A stretch of 64,000 nt of DNA from Vibrio hepatarius (GCF_018860525.1 NZ_JAHKPM010000067.1:1-64000), one strand, 5' to 3'; positions 16,663 to 26,458 are shown, counted from the first letter of the stretch. Notes: a model not told the origin generated them from the letters alone. Made by a program: numbers and translations.

Positions 16663-18480
16663 ATGAAGCAAATACGCTGCATTCTTTTGGGGGCTATACT
16701 CGCGAGTTTAAGTTCCATCGGACAAGCTAAAGTGATCGAAACAACCAGCTTGGTCGGATTTGGTAAAGCTAAGTACCCAGATAATTTTACCCATTTTGAT
16801 TATGTAAATCCCAGCGCCCCAAAATATGGCAAGATAACTTATGGCAATATTGGAACCTACGATAACTTCAATCGTTATGCATCAAGAGGGGTCCCAGCTG
16901 CAGCTACTGGAGAATTGTATGATTCTTTGATGTACTCCCCCAGTGATGAAATCGATGCGTATTATCCTTTAATCGCCCAAAGAGTCAGATATTCCGATGA
17001 TTTTACTTGGCTTGAACTGGATATTAATCCCAAGGCTCGATTTCATGATGGAGAGCCAATAACAGCGGAAGATGTCGCTTTTACCTTCGATAAATTTATG
17101 ACCGAAGGGGTGCCTCAATATCGTTCTTATTACAAAGATATCAAGTCCGTTACAGCAAAAGATAAATATACAGTGCGGATTGAGATGGCGACGCCAAATC
17201 GCGAAAAACTTTTCAGTTTTGCTCAATCCACTCGAGTATTACCGGAGCATTTTTGGAAAGATAAAAACTTTTCAGAGCCTTTATCTACTCCCTCCGTGGG
17301 TAGTTCTGCCTATAAAATTTCTGATTATAAGGCTGGCCAAAGTGTAACCTATGCTTTGGTAGAGGATTATTGGGCTAAGGATCTTCCAGTTAATGTTGGC
17401 CGACATAATTTTAAGCAAATTCAATACGATTATTATCGTGATGATACCGTTATGCTTGAAGCATTTAAGGCGGGTGAATTTGATTTTCGCCTCGAAACCT
17501 CGGCGAAATTTTGGGCCAATTCATATACTGGTGCCAACTTTGATAAAGGTTTTATCACTAAACAGGAAATACCCCATCAAAAGCCTGAAGGTAATAAAGG
17601 ATTTGTTTTTAATACTCAGAGGGAAGTGTTCAAGGATGCAAGAGTAAGAGAAGCATTGAGTTATGCGATGGACTTTGAGTGGATGAACAAAAACATGTTC
17701 TATGGGCAGTATTCTAGAACTCGTAGTTATTTTCAAAATACCGATTATGAAGCCAAAGGCTTACCCAGTGAGAAAGAGCGTAAGGTTTTGGAACCGTTCA
17801 AAAATGCTATTCCTCCACGAGCTTTGACACAAGAGTTTGAGCCACCAAAAACCGATGGTTCGGGGCATATCCGTGCGCAGATGAGAGTCGCGTTCAAATT
17901 GTTAAAAGAAGCGGGCTGGGAATTAAAAAATAAAGTGCTTACCAACAGTAAGACGGGTGAGCCCTTTAGCTTTGAGTTAATGATTTACAGCCCGACGGAT
18001 GAACGCATTGCTACACCGCTGCAAAATAACATGAAGCGTATGGGCATTAACATGAAAATTCGTACCATTGATACCACGCAGTATACAAAGCGATTAAGGG
18101 ATCGAGATTTTGATATGATCTCCAGAGCTTATTCTGCAAATCCATATCCTAGCCCTAACTTACTCATTATATGGAATTCTAATTATATCGATTCAAGTTA
18201 CAACTTTGCGGGAGTGATGGATCCAGTTGTTGATAGCTTGACGATGACAATTGCCAAAAAGCAGCAGGACCCAGAAGCTTTGCTTACTTTAGGGCGAGCG
18301 CTTGATCGTGTTTTGCAGTGGAACTTTTACATTATCCCACAATGGTACGTCAGTACATATCGTGTTGCCATGTGGGATAAATTTGCTCGCCCTGAAACGA
18401 TACCTAAATACGATCTTGGGGTTGACACTTGGTGGGTCTCGAAAGATAAAGCGGCCAAATTACCTGTAAAACGACGTTAA
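16663..18480 (+). CDS. yejA: Periplasmic peptide-binding protein of the Yej transporter
   Basis: A 605-residue family-5 extracellular solute-binding protein. The signal peptide spans residues 1-22 (ending GQA). Typical features follow: an N-terminal stretch YGNIGTYDNFNRYASRG, ARFHDGEPITAEDVAFTF, and the conserved DARVREALSYAMDFEWMN. The ATG at 16663 is preferred because AAGGATATTGCTT precedes it and the signal peptide begins there. YejA proteins bind oligopeptides, in E. coli including the peptide-nucleotide antibiotic microcin C. It is the first gene of a tight four-gene operon. Confidence 0.93.
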   Translation: MKQIRCILLGAILASLSSIGQAKVIETTSLVGFGKAKYPDNFTHFDYVNPSAPKYGKITYGNIGTYDNFNRYASRGVPAAATGELYDSLMYSPSDEIDAYYPLIAQRVRYSDDFTWLELDINPKARFHDGEPITAEDVAFTFDKFMTEGVPQYRSYYKDIKSVTAKDKYTVRIEMATPNREKLFSFAQSTRVLPEHFWKDKNFSEPLSTPSVGSSAYKISDYKAGQSVTYALVEDYWAKDLPVNVGRHNFKQIQYDYYRDDTVMLEAFKAGEFDFRLETSAKFWANSYTGANFDKGFITKQEIPHQKPEGNKGFVFNTQREVFKDARVREALSYAMDFEWMNKNMFYGQYSRTRSYFQNTDYEAKGLPSEKERKVLEPFKNAIPPRALTQEFEPPKTDGSGHIRAQMRVAFKLLKEAGWELKNKVLTNSKTGEPFSFELMIYSPTDERIATPLQNNMKRMGINMKIRTIDTTQYTKRLRDRDFDMISRAYSANPYPSPNLLIIWNSNYIDSSYNFAGVMDPVVDSLTMTIAKKQQDPEALLTLGRALDRVLQWNFYIIPQWYVSTYRVAMWDKFARPETIPKYDLGVDTWWVSKDKAAKLPVKRR

Positions 18481-18495
18481 CGCTGAGGGATATAT

Positions 18496-19584
18496 ATGAC
18501 AGCTTATATCTTTCGCCGACTATTATTGGTTGTCCCCACTTTATGGGCGATTATAACGATTAATTTTTTTATTATTCAAATAGCTCCAGGCGGCCCAGTC
18601 GAGCAAGCCATTGCTCAAATTGAAGGGCACAGTTCCGGAATTATGGAGCGTTTTGCAGGTGGGGGTAGTGAAGTTTCTCTTGATTTAGAAAACGATGTTA
18701 GCCTAAGTGGATATAAGGGTTCAAGAGGGTTGGACCCTCAAGTCGTTGAAGAAATTAAAAAACAGTTTGGTTTTGATAAACCTATCCTTGAGCGCTACAT
18801 AGATATGCTTAAAGATTATGCGACCTTTAACTTTGGAGAAAGCCTTTTTAAAGGTGGTAATGTTATCGATTTAATTGTTGAACGCTTACCTGTTTCTATT
18901 TCTTTAGGCTTGTGGAGCACACTGATTATCTACTTTATTTCGATCCCCTTAGGTGTAATGAAAGCAATACATCATGGGTCGAGATTTGATATTTGGTCGA
19001 GTGCTATGGTGATTGTAGGCTATGCGATACCAGGTTTTCTGTTTGCTATTATACTGATTATTTTATTTGCTAGCGGTAATTACTTTAGTTGGTTCCCATT
19101 ACGTGGCCTTGTTTCAAGTAATTTTGATCAAATGCTGTGGTATGAGCAAATTATTGATTATTTCTGGCACTTGACCTTGCCAATACTCGCCATGGTAATT
19201 GGAGGGTTTGCTACTTTAAGTATGTTAACTAAGAATTCATTTCTTGATGAAATTAATAAGCAATACGTTGTTACCGCTAGGGCCAAAGGTTTAGATGAGA
19301 GCAGCATTCTGTATAAGCATGTTTTTCGTAATGCTATGCTGATTATTATTGCTGGCTTTCCTGCAGCATTTATCAGTATATTCTTTACAGGTTCAATGCT
19401 GATTGAAGTTATTTTTTCACTCGAAGGTATCGGTTTACTCGGTTTTGAATCCACTATCCAAAGAGACTATCCAGTGGTATTTAGTTCACTCTATATCATG
19501 ACATTATTGGGTTTGGTGTTGAGTATTATTTCAGACTTAACATACACTTGGGTTGACCCAAGAATAGACTTTGAGGCCCGTTAA
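18496..19584 (+). CDS. yejB: Yej ABC transporter permease, subunit B
   Basis: A 362-residue inner-membrane permease with about six helices and the usual long periplasmic stretch between the first two. It matches E. coli YejB closely (RRLLLVVPTLWAIITINFF at the start, DPRIDFE at the end). The coupling motif that contacts the ATPase is in the region VVTARAKGLDESSILYKHVF. Its stop is directly followed by the start of yejE. Confidence 0.95.
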   Translation: MTAYIFRRLLLVVPTLWAIITINFFIIQIAPGGPVEQAIAQIEGHSSGIMERFAGGGSEVSLDLENDVSLSGYKGSRGLDPQVVEEIKKQFGFDKPILERYIDMLKDYATFNFGESLFKGGNVIDLIVERLPVSISLGLWSTLIIYFISIPLGVMKAIHHGSRFDIWSSAMVIVGYAIPGFLFAIILIILFASGNYFSWFPLRGLVSSNFDQMLWYEQIIDYFWHLTLPILAMVIGGFATLSMLTKNSFLDEINKQYVVTARAKGLDESSILYKHVFRNAMLIIIAGFPAAFISIFFTGSMLIEVIFSLEGIGLLGFESTIQRDYPVVFSSLYIMTLLGLVLSIISDLTYTWVDPRIDFEAR

Positions 19585-20622
19585 ATGAAGAAAAACAAGG
19601 TGACTAATCCATTAAATCAGGCACGTTGGTACAGGTTTAAGGCCAACAAACGTGGTTTCTGGTCGCTGTGTCTATTTATGGTGTTATTTGTCGCCAGTTT
19701 ATTTGCTGAATTAATTGCCAATGACAAACCGTTACTAATTGAATATGAAGATGCTTGGTATTTTCCTATTGTCACTCAGTATTCCGAAACCGTTTTTGGT
19801 GGTGAGTTTGAAACCGAAGCTGATTATAAAGACCCATATGTCGTAGAGTTAATTGAAGAAAAAGGTTATATGATTTGGCCTATTATTCGATTTAGCTATA
19901 GTAGTATCCACTATAATACATCCGGATCTATTCCTTCTGCTCCCGATAATGTTAATTGGCTGGGGACGGATGATAAAGGTCGTGATGTACTTGCACGCAT
20001 TATCTATGGTTTTCGAATTTCCGTGCTATTTGGCATGATCCTGACTGTGATTTCGAGTGTTATTGGCGTCATTGTTGGCGCAACACAAGGGTATTACGGT
20101 GGCTGGTTAGATTTGTTTGGACAGCGTTTTATTGAAGTTTGGTCAGGGATGCCAACACTGTTTTTGTTGATTATCTTATCCAGCTTTGTCGAACCAAATT
20201 TTTGGTGGCTGCTGGGTATTATGGTGTTGTTTAGTTGGATGAGTTTGGTCGGAGTAGTGAGGGCTGAATTCTTGCGTTGTCGAAACTTTGATTATGTTAG
20301 AGCTGCACTAGCTATGGGAGTGAGTGATAGTCGAATTATGAGAAAGCATATGTTGCCCAATGCGATGGTAGCGTCTTTGACTATGATGCCTTTTATATTA
20401 TCAGGTTCAGTGACCACTCTGACATCTTTGGACTTTCTGGGATTTGGTCTTCCTGCTGGTTCACCTTCTTTAGGAGAGTTACTGGCTCAAGGTAAGGCGA
20501 ACTTACAGGCCCCTTGGCTGGGCTTTTCAGCTTTCTTGGTATTATCTATTATGCTTACCCTTTTGGTCTTTATAGGTGAAGCAGTACGAGATGCCTTTGA
20601 CCCTCACCATCAAGGCAGCTAA
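19585..20622 (+). CDS. yejE: Yej ABC transporter permease, subunit E
   Basis: A 345-residue permease closely matching E. coli YejE (NQARWYRFKANKRGFWSL at the start, FIGEAVRDAFDPHH at the end). It has a first helix, a large periplasmic segment (about 45-125), then a bundle of helices with the coupling loop around YVRAALAMGVSDSRIMRKH. It begins immediately after yejB and pairs with it to form the transport channel. Confidence 0.95.
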   Translation: MKKNKVTNPLNQARWYRFKANKRGFWSLCLFMVLFVASLFAELIANDKPLLIEYEDAWYFPIVTQYSETVFGGEFETEADYKDPYVVELIEEKGYMIWPIIRFSYSSIHYNTSGSIPSAPDNVNWLGTDDKGRDVLARIIYGFRISVLFGMILTVISSVIGVIVGATQGYYGGWLDLFGQRFIEVWSGMPTLFLLIILSSFVEPNFWWLLGIMVLFSWMSLVGVVRAEFLRCRNFDYVRAALAMGVSDSRIMRKHMLPNAMVASLTMMPFILSGSVTTLTSLDFLGFGLPAGSPSLGELLAQGKANLQAPWLGFSAFLVLSIMLTLLVFIGEAVRDAFDPHHQGS

Positions 20623-20624
20623 CT

Positions 20625-22217
20625 ATGGCAAAAGAAATACTTAAATTGAACAATTTGTCAGTAGGGTTTGGTGTTGGTAAAAATATCGAACAGGTGACAA
20701 AAGATGTATCGTTTACCATTTCTCAAGGAGAAACATTAGCATTAGTAGGTGAAAGTGGTTCGGGAAAATCAGTCACAGCAAACGCCATACTCAAGCTTTT
20801 ACCTAAAGGATCTGCTCATTACTTAGGGGGTTCTATTGACTTTGATGGCTCAGACATACTTAACTGTTCTGAACGTGAATTAAGAGGTATTCGGGGCAAG
20901 CGTATTGGCATGATTTTCCAAGAGCCGATGGTCTCTCTTAATCCGTTACATAGAGTTGGACGTCAATTGGTGGAAACATTGGCGATACACAGCGGTGTTC
21001 GTCAAAACAACGCGCAAAAACTCGCGATTGACTGGCTTGAAAGAGTAGGGATTCGTTATCCGGAAGTGAAGATCGAAGCTTACCCACATGAGTTATCTGG
21101 TGGTGAAAGACAAAGAGTCATGATCGCAATGGCATTAATAAACAGGCCGGAGCTGTTGATTGCAGATGAGCCTACGACAGCGCTAGATGTCTCTGTTCAG
21201 GCGCAAATATTGGACTTACTTAGAGATTTACAAAAAGAAATAGGCATGGCGATGCTCTTTATTACCCATGACTTAAGTATTGTTCGCCGAATTGCTGATA
21301 AAGTGGCTGTAATGCAAAATGGTGAACTGGTTGAACAAGCGGATTGTTACTCATTATTTTCAGCCCCTCAGCACCCGTATACTCAAACACTTATTCATTC
21401 GGATCCTAGAGGTTTACCTGTAGATGTAATGGATGAACCTGAAAGCCTTGTAACGGTCGATAAGCTCAAGGTTTGGTTTCCAATCACGGGTGGGTTATTT
21501 AAACGGGTAGTGTCGCATATTAAAGCGGTTACCGACATGGACTTTGACCTAAAACGTGGTCAGTCTATGGGTTTAGTTGGCGAAAGCGGCTCTGGTAAAT
21601 CAACCACTGGTATGGCAATTCTACGCTTGGTCAATTCCGAAGGCTCAATACGCTATCAGCAACAGGAGTTGCAGGGGCTAGGCCGAAAAGAGTTGCTGCC
21701 ATATCGGAGTAAGATGCAGGTTGTCTTCCAAGACCCATTTTCTGCATTAAATCCTAGAATGTCTGTCGCTCAAGTCATTGGGGAAGGTCTTTATGTTCAT
21801 CATGACTTAGATGAATTGGCAATTGAGCGAATGATTTGTGACGCAATGGAAGACGTTGACCTTGATCCAGAGACGCGCTACCGATTCCCGAACGAATTTT
21901 CTGGTGGCCAACGACAAAGGATTGCTATTGCAAGAGCTTTAGTACTCAAGCCTGACTTCATTCTTCTTGATGAACCGACGTCATCTCTTGATCGTACGGT
22001 TCAGGCTCAAGTACTTGAATTATTGAAATCCCTCCAGCAAAAATATGCTTTGACCTATTTATTTATTAGTCATGACCTAAACGTAGTAAAGTCGCTATGT
22101 CATCATACCATTGTGATGAAGCAGGGTTTAGTTGTCGAAAGTGGGAAGACACTAGACCTGTTTGATAACCCGCAGCAATCTTATACGCGTAAATTGGTCG
22201 AGCTATCAAAATTTTGA
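20625..22217 (+). CDS. yejF: Yej ABC transporter double ATPase
   Basis: A 530-residue protein with two ABC ATPase domains. Domain 1 has GESGSGKS, LSGGERQR and LLIADEPTT; domain 2 has GESGSGKS, FSGGQRQR and ILLDEPTS. It sits two bases after yejE and supplies the energy for the YejB/YejE channel. It is a paralogue of the orphan ATPase at 8.2-9.9 kb but clearly different in sequence. Confidence 0.95.
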   Translation: MAKEILKLNNLSVGFGVGKNIEQVTKDVSFTISQGETLALVGESGSGKSVTANAILKLLPKGSAHYLGGSIDFDGSDILNCSERELRGIRGKRIGMIFQEPMVSLNPLHRVGRQLVETLAIHSGVRQNNAQKLAIDWLERVGIRYPEVKIEAYPHELSGGERQRVMIAMALINRPELLIADEPTTALDVSVQAQILDLLRDLQKEIGMAMLFITHDLSIVRRIADKVAVMQNGELVEQADCYSLFSAPQHPYTQTLIHSDPRGLPVDVMDEPESLVTVDKLKVWFPITGGLFKRVVSHIKAVTDMDFDLKRGQSMGLVGESGSGKSTTGMAILRLVNSEGSIRYQQQELQGLGRKELLPYRSKMQVVFQDPFSALNPRMSVAQVIGEGLYVHHDLDELAIERMICDAMEDVDLDPETRYRFPNEFSGGQRQRIAIARALVLKPDFILLDEPTSSLDRTVQAQVLELLKSLQQKYALTYLFISHDLNVVKSLCHHTIVMKQGLVVESGKTLDLFDNPQQSYTRKLVELSKF

Positions 22218-22238
22218 GTGTAAAGTAGTAAAAGCTTC

Positions 22239-22263
22239 AGCCCTAAAACATGGAGTTAGGGCT
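22239..22263. terminator. Possible bidirectional terminator after yejF
   Basis: The 8-bp stem AGCCCTAA/TTAGGGCT has a 9-base loop between two converging genes. Neither side has a long T run (GAAGCTTTTAC on the - strand), so efficiency is uncertain. Confidence 0.5.
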
Positions 22264-22277
22264 TCAATGGATATTGA

Positions 22278-23075
22278 TTATAGATCCTGCTCTAAATAAG
22301 CTTTTATAATTCCGTCTAACTCTCCAGTCTCTTTTAGTTTTGTGAGCACTGAATTAAAAGTAGTAACAAAATCATCTTTATAGGGGTATTTATCGGGTTG
22401 AATTGTAGTAAAGCCTAAGTAGCCTTGTTCAGCACTCACGACGGCTCCCAATGTTAGCTTCCAATCACTTGGTAATAACCCATCAGTCGTCATACGCCTG
22501 ATTTCCCATAAAATTGACAAGCGGTCATTCATGTAGCAATCAATCTTATTCTCGTACAATTTGATAAGACTGGGTCGGCTCCCTTTAGCTTCGGATACTG
22601 TGATTTTTCCTGCTTTAACGGCATTCCAAAACTCATTGCCACCTAGTGAAAAAGCTTCATTTACACCAATAGTCAAACCCAAATAATCGGCTGGCCATTT
22701 GCTCAGTGGACGATCTTTAACACTGGCGTTGTTGCAAAAAACAACGACTTCTTCATTTAAAATCGGCGTTGAGTATGGCGAGATATAAAATCGTTTATCG
22801 GCGTAGTAGTATGGTGGGAATAGAGCGAACCCTCGTCCAGACTTGAGCATTTTCAGCCCTCGTTTCCATGGTATGGGTACGATTTTAATTTGATAACCAG
22901 GCATATCTTTAAAAACCCGACGAAGAATATCGCTATAGATGCCTTTTGAAATGCCATTTTCTACATAGCTGTAGGGAGGGTATGCGTCATCGCCATAAAC
23001 CAATACTTTTACGGGTGGTTCGAAAGCAAAGACACGCCACGAAGCAATGAGTAAAATGATTGTCCATTTGAGCAA
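22278..23075 (-). CDS. Orphan periplasmic substrate-binding-like protein (family 3)
   Basis: A 265-residue protein with a signal peptide (about 1-17, ending VFAF) and the family-3 solute-binding fold (YGDDAYPPYSYVENGISKGIYSDILRRVF is replaced by conserved blocks through the chain). The start is a TTG at 23075, supported by AAGGGATCCGCT at good spacing; no in-frame ATG lies nearby. No transporter genes accompany it, so it may be a free-standing sensor partner, or one of the many Vibrio family-3 proteins of unknown role. The ligand is not predictable. Confidence 0.8.
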   Translation of the reverse strand: MLKWTIILLIASWRVFAFEPPVKVLVYGDDAYPPYSYVENGISKGIYSDILRRVFKDMPGYQIKIVPIPWKRGLKMLKSGRGFALFPPYYYADKRFYISPYSTPILNEEVVVFCNNASVKDRPLSKWPADYLGLTIGVNEAFSLGGNEFWNAVKAGKITVSEAKGSRPSLIKLYENKIDCYMNDRLSILWEIRRMTTDGLLPSDWKLTLGAVVSAEQGYLGFTTIQPDKYPYKDDFVTTFNSVLTKLKETGELDGIIKAYLEQDL

Positions 23076-23177
23076 AGCGGATCCCTTTAATGTGCTCCTT
23101 CTAGTACTAACTTTAGTTTATTTATTTCACGATAGGCATTAGACTTTGCTTTTTTCACCTTTAAATTTAAGCAAAAT

Positions 23178-23588
23178 ATGACAGAAGACGACAAAAATGC
23201 TCAAGAAATTGAAATTGAAGCGATTGGGGTGGATGTATCAAGTCAGCCTGTTGAGTTGTATAAGGTATTTAAACTGGCTAATTTAGTTGGTGGTGGTGGT
23301 GAAGCAAAACACTTGATAGCGGAGGGTTATGTTGCCGTTAATGGTGATCTTGAGACAAGAAAGCGTCGAAAAATGTATCATGGTGATGTTTTTGAGTTTA
23401 ATCAGGAGTTTTATGTCGTGATTTGTGATGATCAGAGTAGTGATCAAGAAAGCTCTGAAGGTGGTGTTTCTGAATTCAGTGGTGATCATGATATGCAAGC
23501 GGCAAAACCAGAGAAAGCAGATAAAGGGAAGCGAGAAAAGCGCAAAAAGAAAAATGACATAGGGCGTACTGATATTGATTTCTTCTAG
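23178..23588 (+). CDS. S4-domain RNA-binding protein (YbcJ-like) with a charged tail
   Basis: A 136-residue protein whose middle (about 25-85) is an S4 RNA-binding domain like E. coli YbcJ: ELYKVFKLANLVGGGGEAKHLI, then GYVAVNGDLETRKRRKMYHGD. After the domain comes a low-complexity acidic then strongly basic tail (about 90-136, ending with several Lys/Arg runs and DIDFF) that the short E. coli protein lacks. It probably binds structured RNA, perhaps ribosomal; the exact target is unknown. Confidence 0.85.
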   Translation: MTEDDKNAQEIEIEAIGVDVSSQPVELYKVFKLANLVGGGGEAKHLIAEGYVAVNGDLETRKRRKMYHGDVFEFNQEFYVVICDDQSSDQESSEGGVSEFSGDHDMQAAKPEKADKGKREKRKKKNDIGRTDIDFF

Positions 23589-23640
23589 GCAATAGTAACT
23601 AGGTAGTTGACCTAGGCCCATTCAACGTTCACACATAAAA

Positions 23641-23666
23641 AAGCCCCGTTAGTTTGAACGGGGCTT
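23641..23666 (-). terminator. Strong terminator of the small 63-residue gene
   Basis: The 10-bp GC-rich stem AAGCCCCGTT/AACGGGGCTT has a 6-base loop. On the - strand it is followed by TTTTTTATG, seven bases after the stop codon of the small gene. It may also help end the S4 gene from the other side. Confidence 0.88.
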
Positions 23667-23672
23667 GTACAC

Positions 23673-23864
23673 TTAATACCAAAAACCTTCAGGGCGCACC
23701 TTACTTTCAGGTGCATAGGAATCATCATTATTATTAGAGTGCTCAGCTTTGTCTCGCAAGTACTCTAATTGATGTTCAAGCATTTGGACAGTGTCGTAAT
23801 CACCCTCTGAGCAAGCGATGTATATGTGTTGCTCGATAGCTCGAATACTATCCCGAATACTCAT
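23673..23864 (-). CDS. Small conserved-looking protein of unknown function
   Basis: A 63-residue protein with a very strong ribosome site (AGGAGGTAGGGC before the ATG) and its own strong terminator, so it is likely a real gene. Residues 1-40 are predicted helical and amphipathic (SIRDSIRAIEQHIYIACSEG), followed by an Asn/Asp-rich linker and the end RPEGFWY. It has no signal peptide or membrane segment. I do not recognise the family. Confidence 0.75.
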   Translation of the reverse strand: MSIRDSIRAIEQHIYIACSEGDYDTVQMLEHQLEYLRDKAEHSNNNDDSYAPESKVRPEGFWY

Positions 23865-23881
23865 GCCCTACCTCCTGCGTT

Positions 23882-23915
23882 AACAAAACGGCCGGCCGAA
23901 TAGATTTATCTATTC
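23882..23915 (-). terminator. Possible terminator overlapping the end of cti
   Basis: An 8-bp stem GAATAGAT/ATCTATTC overlaps the cti stop codon. Next comes the palindrome CGGCCGGCCG (23889-23898) and, on the - strand, TTTTGTT. Either could form the terminating hairpin. Confidence 0.45.
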
Positions 23916-26263
23916 TCAAAACGATTATAGTCAAGGAGGCCAAATTCGATAGGATGATTTTCTTTGTACCATTGGTGAACTCTGTCACTAAAAGGCCAAA
24001 AGTTGTTTGAGCTTCTTCGGATTGCAAATCTATCCAATAACTTAACGTAATCTTGTTCCGACCTAATCTTTTTAATCATGTTTACCAATTGTGGAATGTC
24101 ATTTTCAGCTAGTGAAAGATATGCGGCTGGGTAGCTACCTATGATGCCATGAACTAATGTAAAATCGTCATTATTGAAGTCTCGGTTATTCTCTTCATCG
24201 AATAAACTAGAAATATTGGTATGAGCGTTATTATGCAGTAGAGTAAATACTTGGTCTTGTCCTGAGTTAGATTCGATTAATAAAGTGACAATTTGAGGGA
24301 AATAAACGACGTTCTTTCCTTTTAAATTGTCAATTGATCTCAAAGACTCCTCGTGTTGTGGAGATAGACCGGTATTTTTAATTGAGTAGCGGCTATTTAA
24401 AACAGGAGAAAGATGTGTCTTTAGTATGTTATACAGCTCCTGCTTTGGGTTATCAGACTGGTAAGGGACCTGACTTGGTTGATTAAATGGTTTTATATTA
24501 CGCTGGAGAAAGTCATTAAGTTGCGTGCTTTGGTTTTTGTACCAACTCGACTGCTCTGCATGTCGAATATCTTTTGGTAATAGAGCCACAAAATTACTTT
24601 CTCCTTCGAGACGGAGGAAATCCATAAACATACGTGTCATTAATTGATGACCGAAGTTTCCATATACGTCGAACCCAGCAACGAGTAAGTAATGAATTCT
24701 TTCAATTAAAGTATAATCGAGTATCCAAGCTGTTTTGGGCGGTTTTCCAACCAACCCCTGTACGACAGAAGCGCTATCAAAATGTCGAAAGACGGTTAAT
24801 GCAGCATTTGGATTTGTTTTATTACCTGTCCAAATGACATCGGTCGTTAAGTTTTTCCCGTTTTCAAACCAATGATTGATAAATTCTGATTTTGCTTTTA
24901 GGTACCGAGCTTGCTGACGAGCATAACTCACCCAGTTTGTGATAGGAACGGCATTGCTTTCTAGTTCGCCTGGAAGTCTAAGATTGTCGGCTTGAGAGCG
25001 ATAAAACTCGTTTACTTCGGGCACATCCGATTTATCTGGGTCTAAAAAGAATACCCAAAAACGGTCGTTAATGACATTGAGTGCCAGTTGACCACGGCAT
25101 ACTGGGCCTTTGATATAGGCGTTAATGGTATTTTGTGCATTATCTAGCATGAACTTGAAACGTGCTTTTACTGGTAAATCAATAAAAGCGGTCATTGGGT
25201 TTGCTGCCACTTCAACTGAATAGTCGGGTAGTTTAGCGACATCATATTTTGAATCGATAAACCATTGTTGCCAATTAGATAGGCGTTGCTTATTCAATGC
25301 GAAAGGCATATGTGTTTTATCGACGATGCTTGATTCGACGGGAATCAGTCTATAATAGACTCGATTGACTTTTGGATCATCATAAGGGCGTCGTGTGGAT
25401 ATTCGATTTATTGGCTGCCCTGGTGGCGTTGAAGAGCGAACTAAGGTAAAGAAGCGTGGCGTGGTCTCATTGAGTTCAGAAAAGTACAAATGTGATAGAA
25501 ATAGGTGCTCGTAGATATACCTTGCCATAAGTTGTACTTTACTTGAACCTGCATTTAAGAAGTATTCGTAGTTATTGATTAAACTTTGGTGTTTGAGGGT
25601 CACCGGAAGTGGGTTATTCATAATGGCGCCATCTTGAAGCCACGACATCAAAGTTGAATATTCTGCCGAAGTTAAATTAGGCATTCCATAAGGCATTCCC
25701 CAGTCGGGGTACTCGGCTTCGTATTTATTGTATTGTTCGATTGTGGGACACTGCTGTTCTCGATTGATTGAAAAATCAAACCCTTCCAATTGTGTTTGTT
25801 CAGGTTGAGGATGTTTTTGCTTCTGCATCAGCATTTTTGCTACCAACCCAGCTTCTATATTGGCAATCGGTGACTGCTGTCTTTCATTAAGCACAGGGTG
25901 GAAACCAAAAGCGCGCCATTCAGATGTGTTATGAGCATCTTCGAATAAGCGAGTTGGAGTTGCGGCAGCCAGACGCGAACCTTGATAAATAATTGCTTTG
26001 CTTGCGCCGCGATCAATTCCAGCAGTAGAAGACAGCTTTAATTGGCATGGCGCATCATAACAAGCATGGCAGACAACACAGCGGTTATCTATGATAGGTT
26101 TGACCTTGTTAAGAAAAAACTCGCTCGATGTGTTAGATACTTTGGTGAGCCTCTCTCTGGGGTAGGCATCACCAAATAGTTTGTCATAATTAAGCCCTGC
26201 ATAAGAGGCACAACCTGCAAATACAGTAATAAGTGAGGAAATGAAAAGTTTACGTATATTCAT
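23906..26263 (-). CDS. cti: Fatty acid cis/trans isomerase
   Basis: A 785-residue Cti protein. It converts cis-unsaturated membrane fatty acids to trans isomers directly in the bilayer, a fast response to solvents, heat or osmotic stress, and acts from the periplasmic side. It has a signal sequence (1-18) ending FAGC, a possible but imperfect lipobox. A c-type haem motif CVVCH lies at residues 62-66, continuing as ACYDAPCQL, which is characteristic of Cti. Further family stretches include YGMPNLTSAEY and LDPDKSDVPEVN. It appears monocistronic. The haem motif means that it depends on cytochrome c maturation. Confidence 0.93.
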   Translation of the reverse strand: MNIRKLFISSLITVFAGCASYAGLNYDKLFGDAYPRERLTKVSNTSSEFFLNKVKPIIDNRCVVCHACYDAPCQLKLSSTAGIDRGASKAIIYQGSRLAAATPTRLFEDAHNTSEWRAFGFHPVLNERQQSPIANIEAGLVAKMLMQKQKHPQPEQTQLEGFDFSINREQQCPTIEQYNKYEAEYPDWGMPYGMPNLTSAEYSTLMSWLQDGAIMNNPLPVTLKHQSLINNYEYFLNAGSSKVQLMARYIYEHLFLSHLYFSELNETTPRFFTLVRSSTPPGQPINRISTRRPYDDPKVNRVYYRLIPVESSIVDKTHMPFALNKQRLSNWQQWFIDSKYDVAKLPDYSVEVAANPMTAFIDLPVKARFKFMLDNAQNTINAYIKGPVCRGQLALNVINDRFWVFFLDPDKSDVPEVNEFYRSQADNLRLPGELESNAVPITNWVSYARQQARYLKAKSEFINHWFENGKNLTTDVIWTGNKTNPNAALTVFRHFDSASVVQGLVGKPPKTAWILDYTLIERIHYLLVAGFDVYGNFGHQLMTRMFMDFLRLEGESNFVALLPKDIRHAEQSSWYKNQSTQLNDFLQRNIKPFNQPSQVPYQSDNPKQELYNILKTHLSPVLNSRYSIKNTGLSPQHEESLRSIDNLKGKNVVYFPQIVTLLIESNSGQDQVFTLLHNNAHTNISSLFDEENNRDFNNDDFTLVHGIIGSYPAAYLSLAENDIPQLVNMIKKIRSEQDYVKLLDRFAIRRSSNNFWPFSDRVHQWYKENHPIEFGLLDYNRFENR

Positions 26264-26396
26264 AGGATAAATAATGACTCAAACCAGTGTAATAATTGCA
26301 GCAGAAGGATACTGAATTAGCAAATAAATCACCACCCCCAACGCTATAAGCCACAAGTTTTGATGACAAAGCGTTCGTTTGTTTTTTTGCAATAAA

Positions 26397-26424
26397 AAAG
26401 GCTTAACATTTCTGTTAAGCCTTT
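26397..26424 (-). terminator. Terminator of the OFA-family transporter gene
   Basis: The 12-bp stem AAAGGCTTAACA/TGTTAAGCCTTT has a 4-base loop, and a T-run follows on the - strand, 35 bases after the stop codon. Confidence 0.88.
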
Positions 26425-26458
26425 GGAGAGTTAGAATAGTGGTTTGCTATATATGTAG

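Noticed and set aside
23283..23621. A 112-codon frame opposite the S4-domain gene
   Set aside because: It arises from the antisense of the conserved S4 domain and charged tail; no ribosome site or homology signal.
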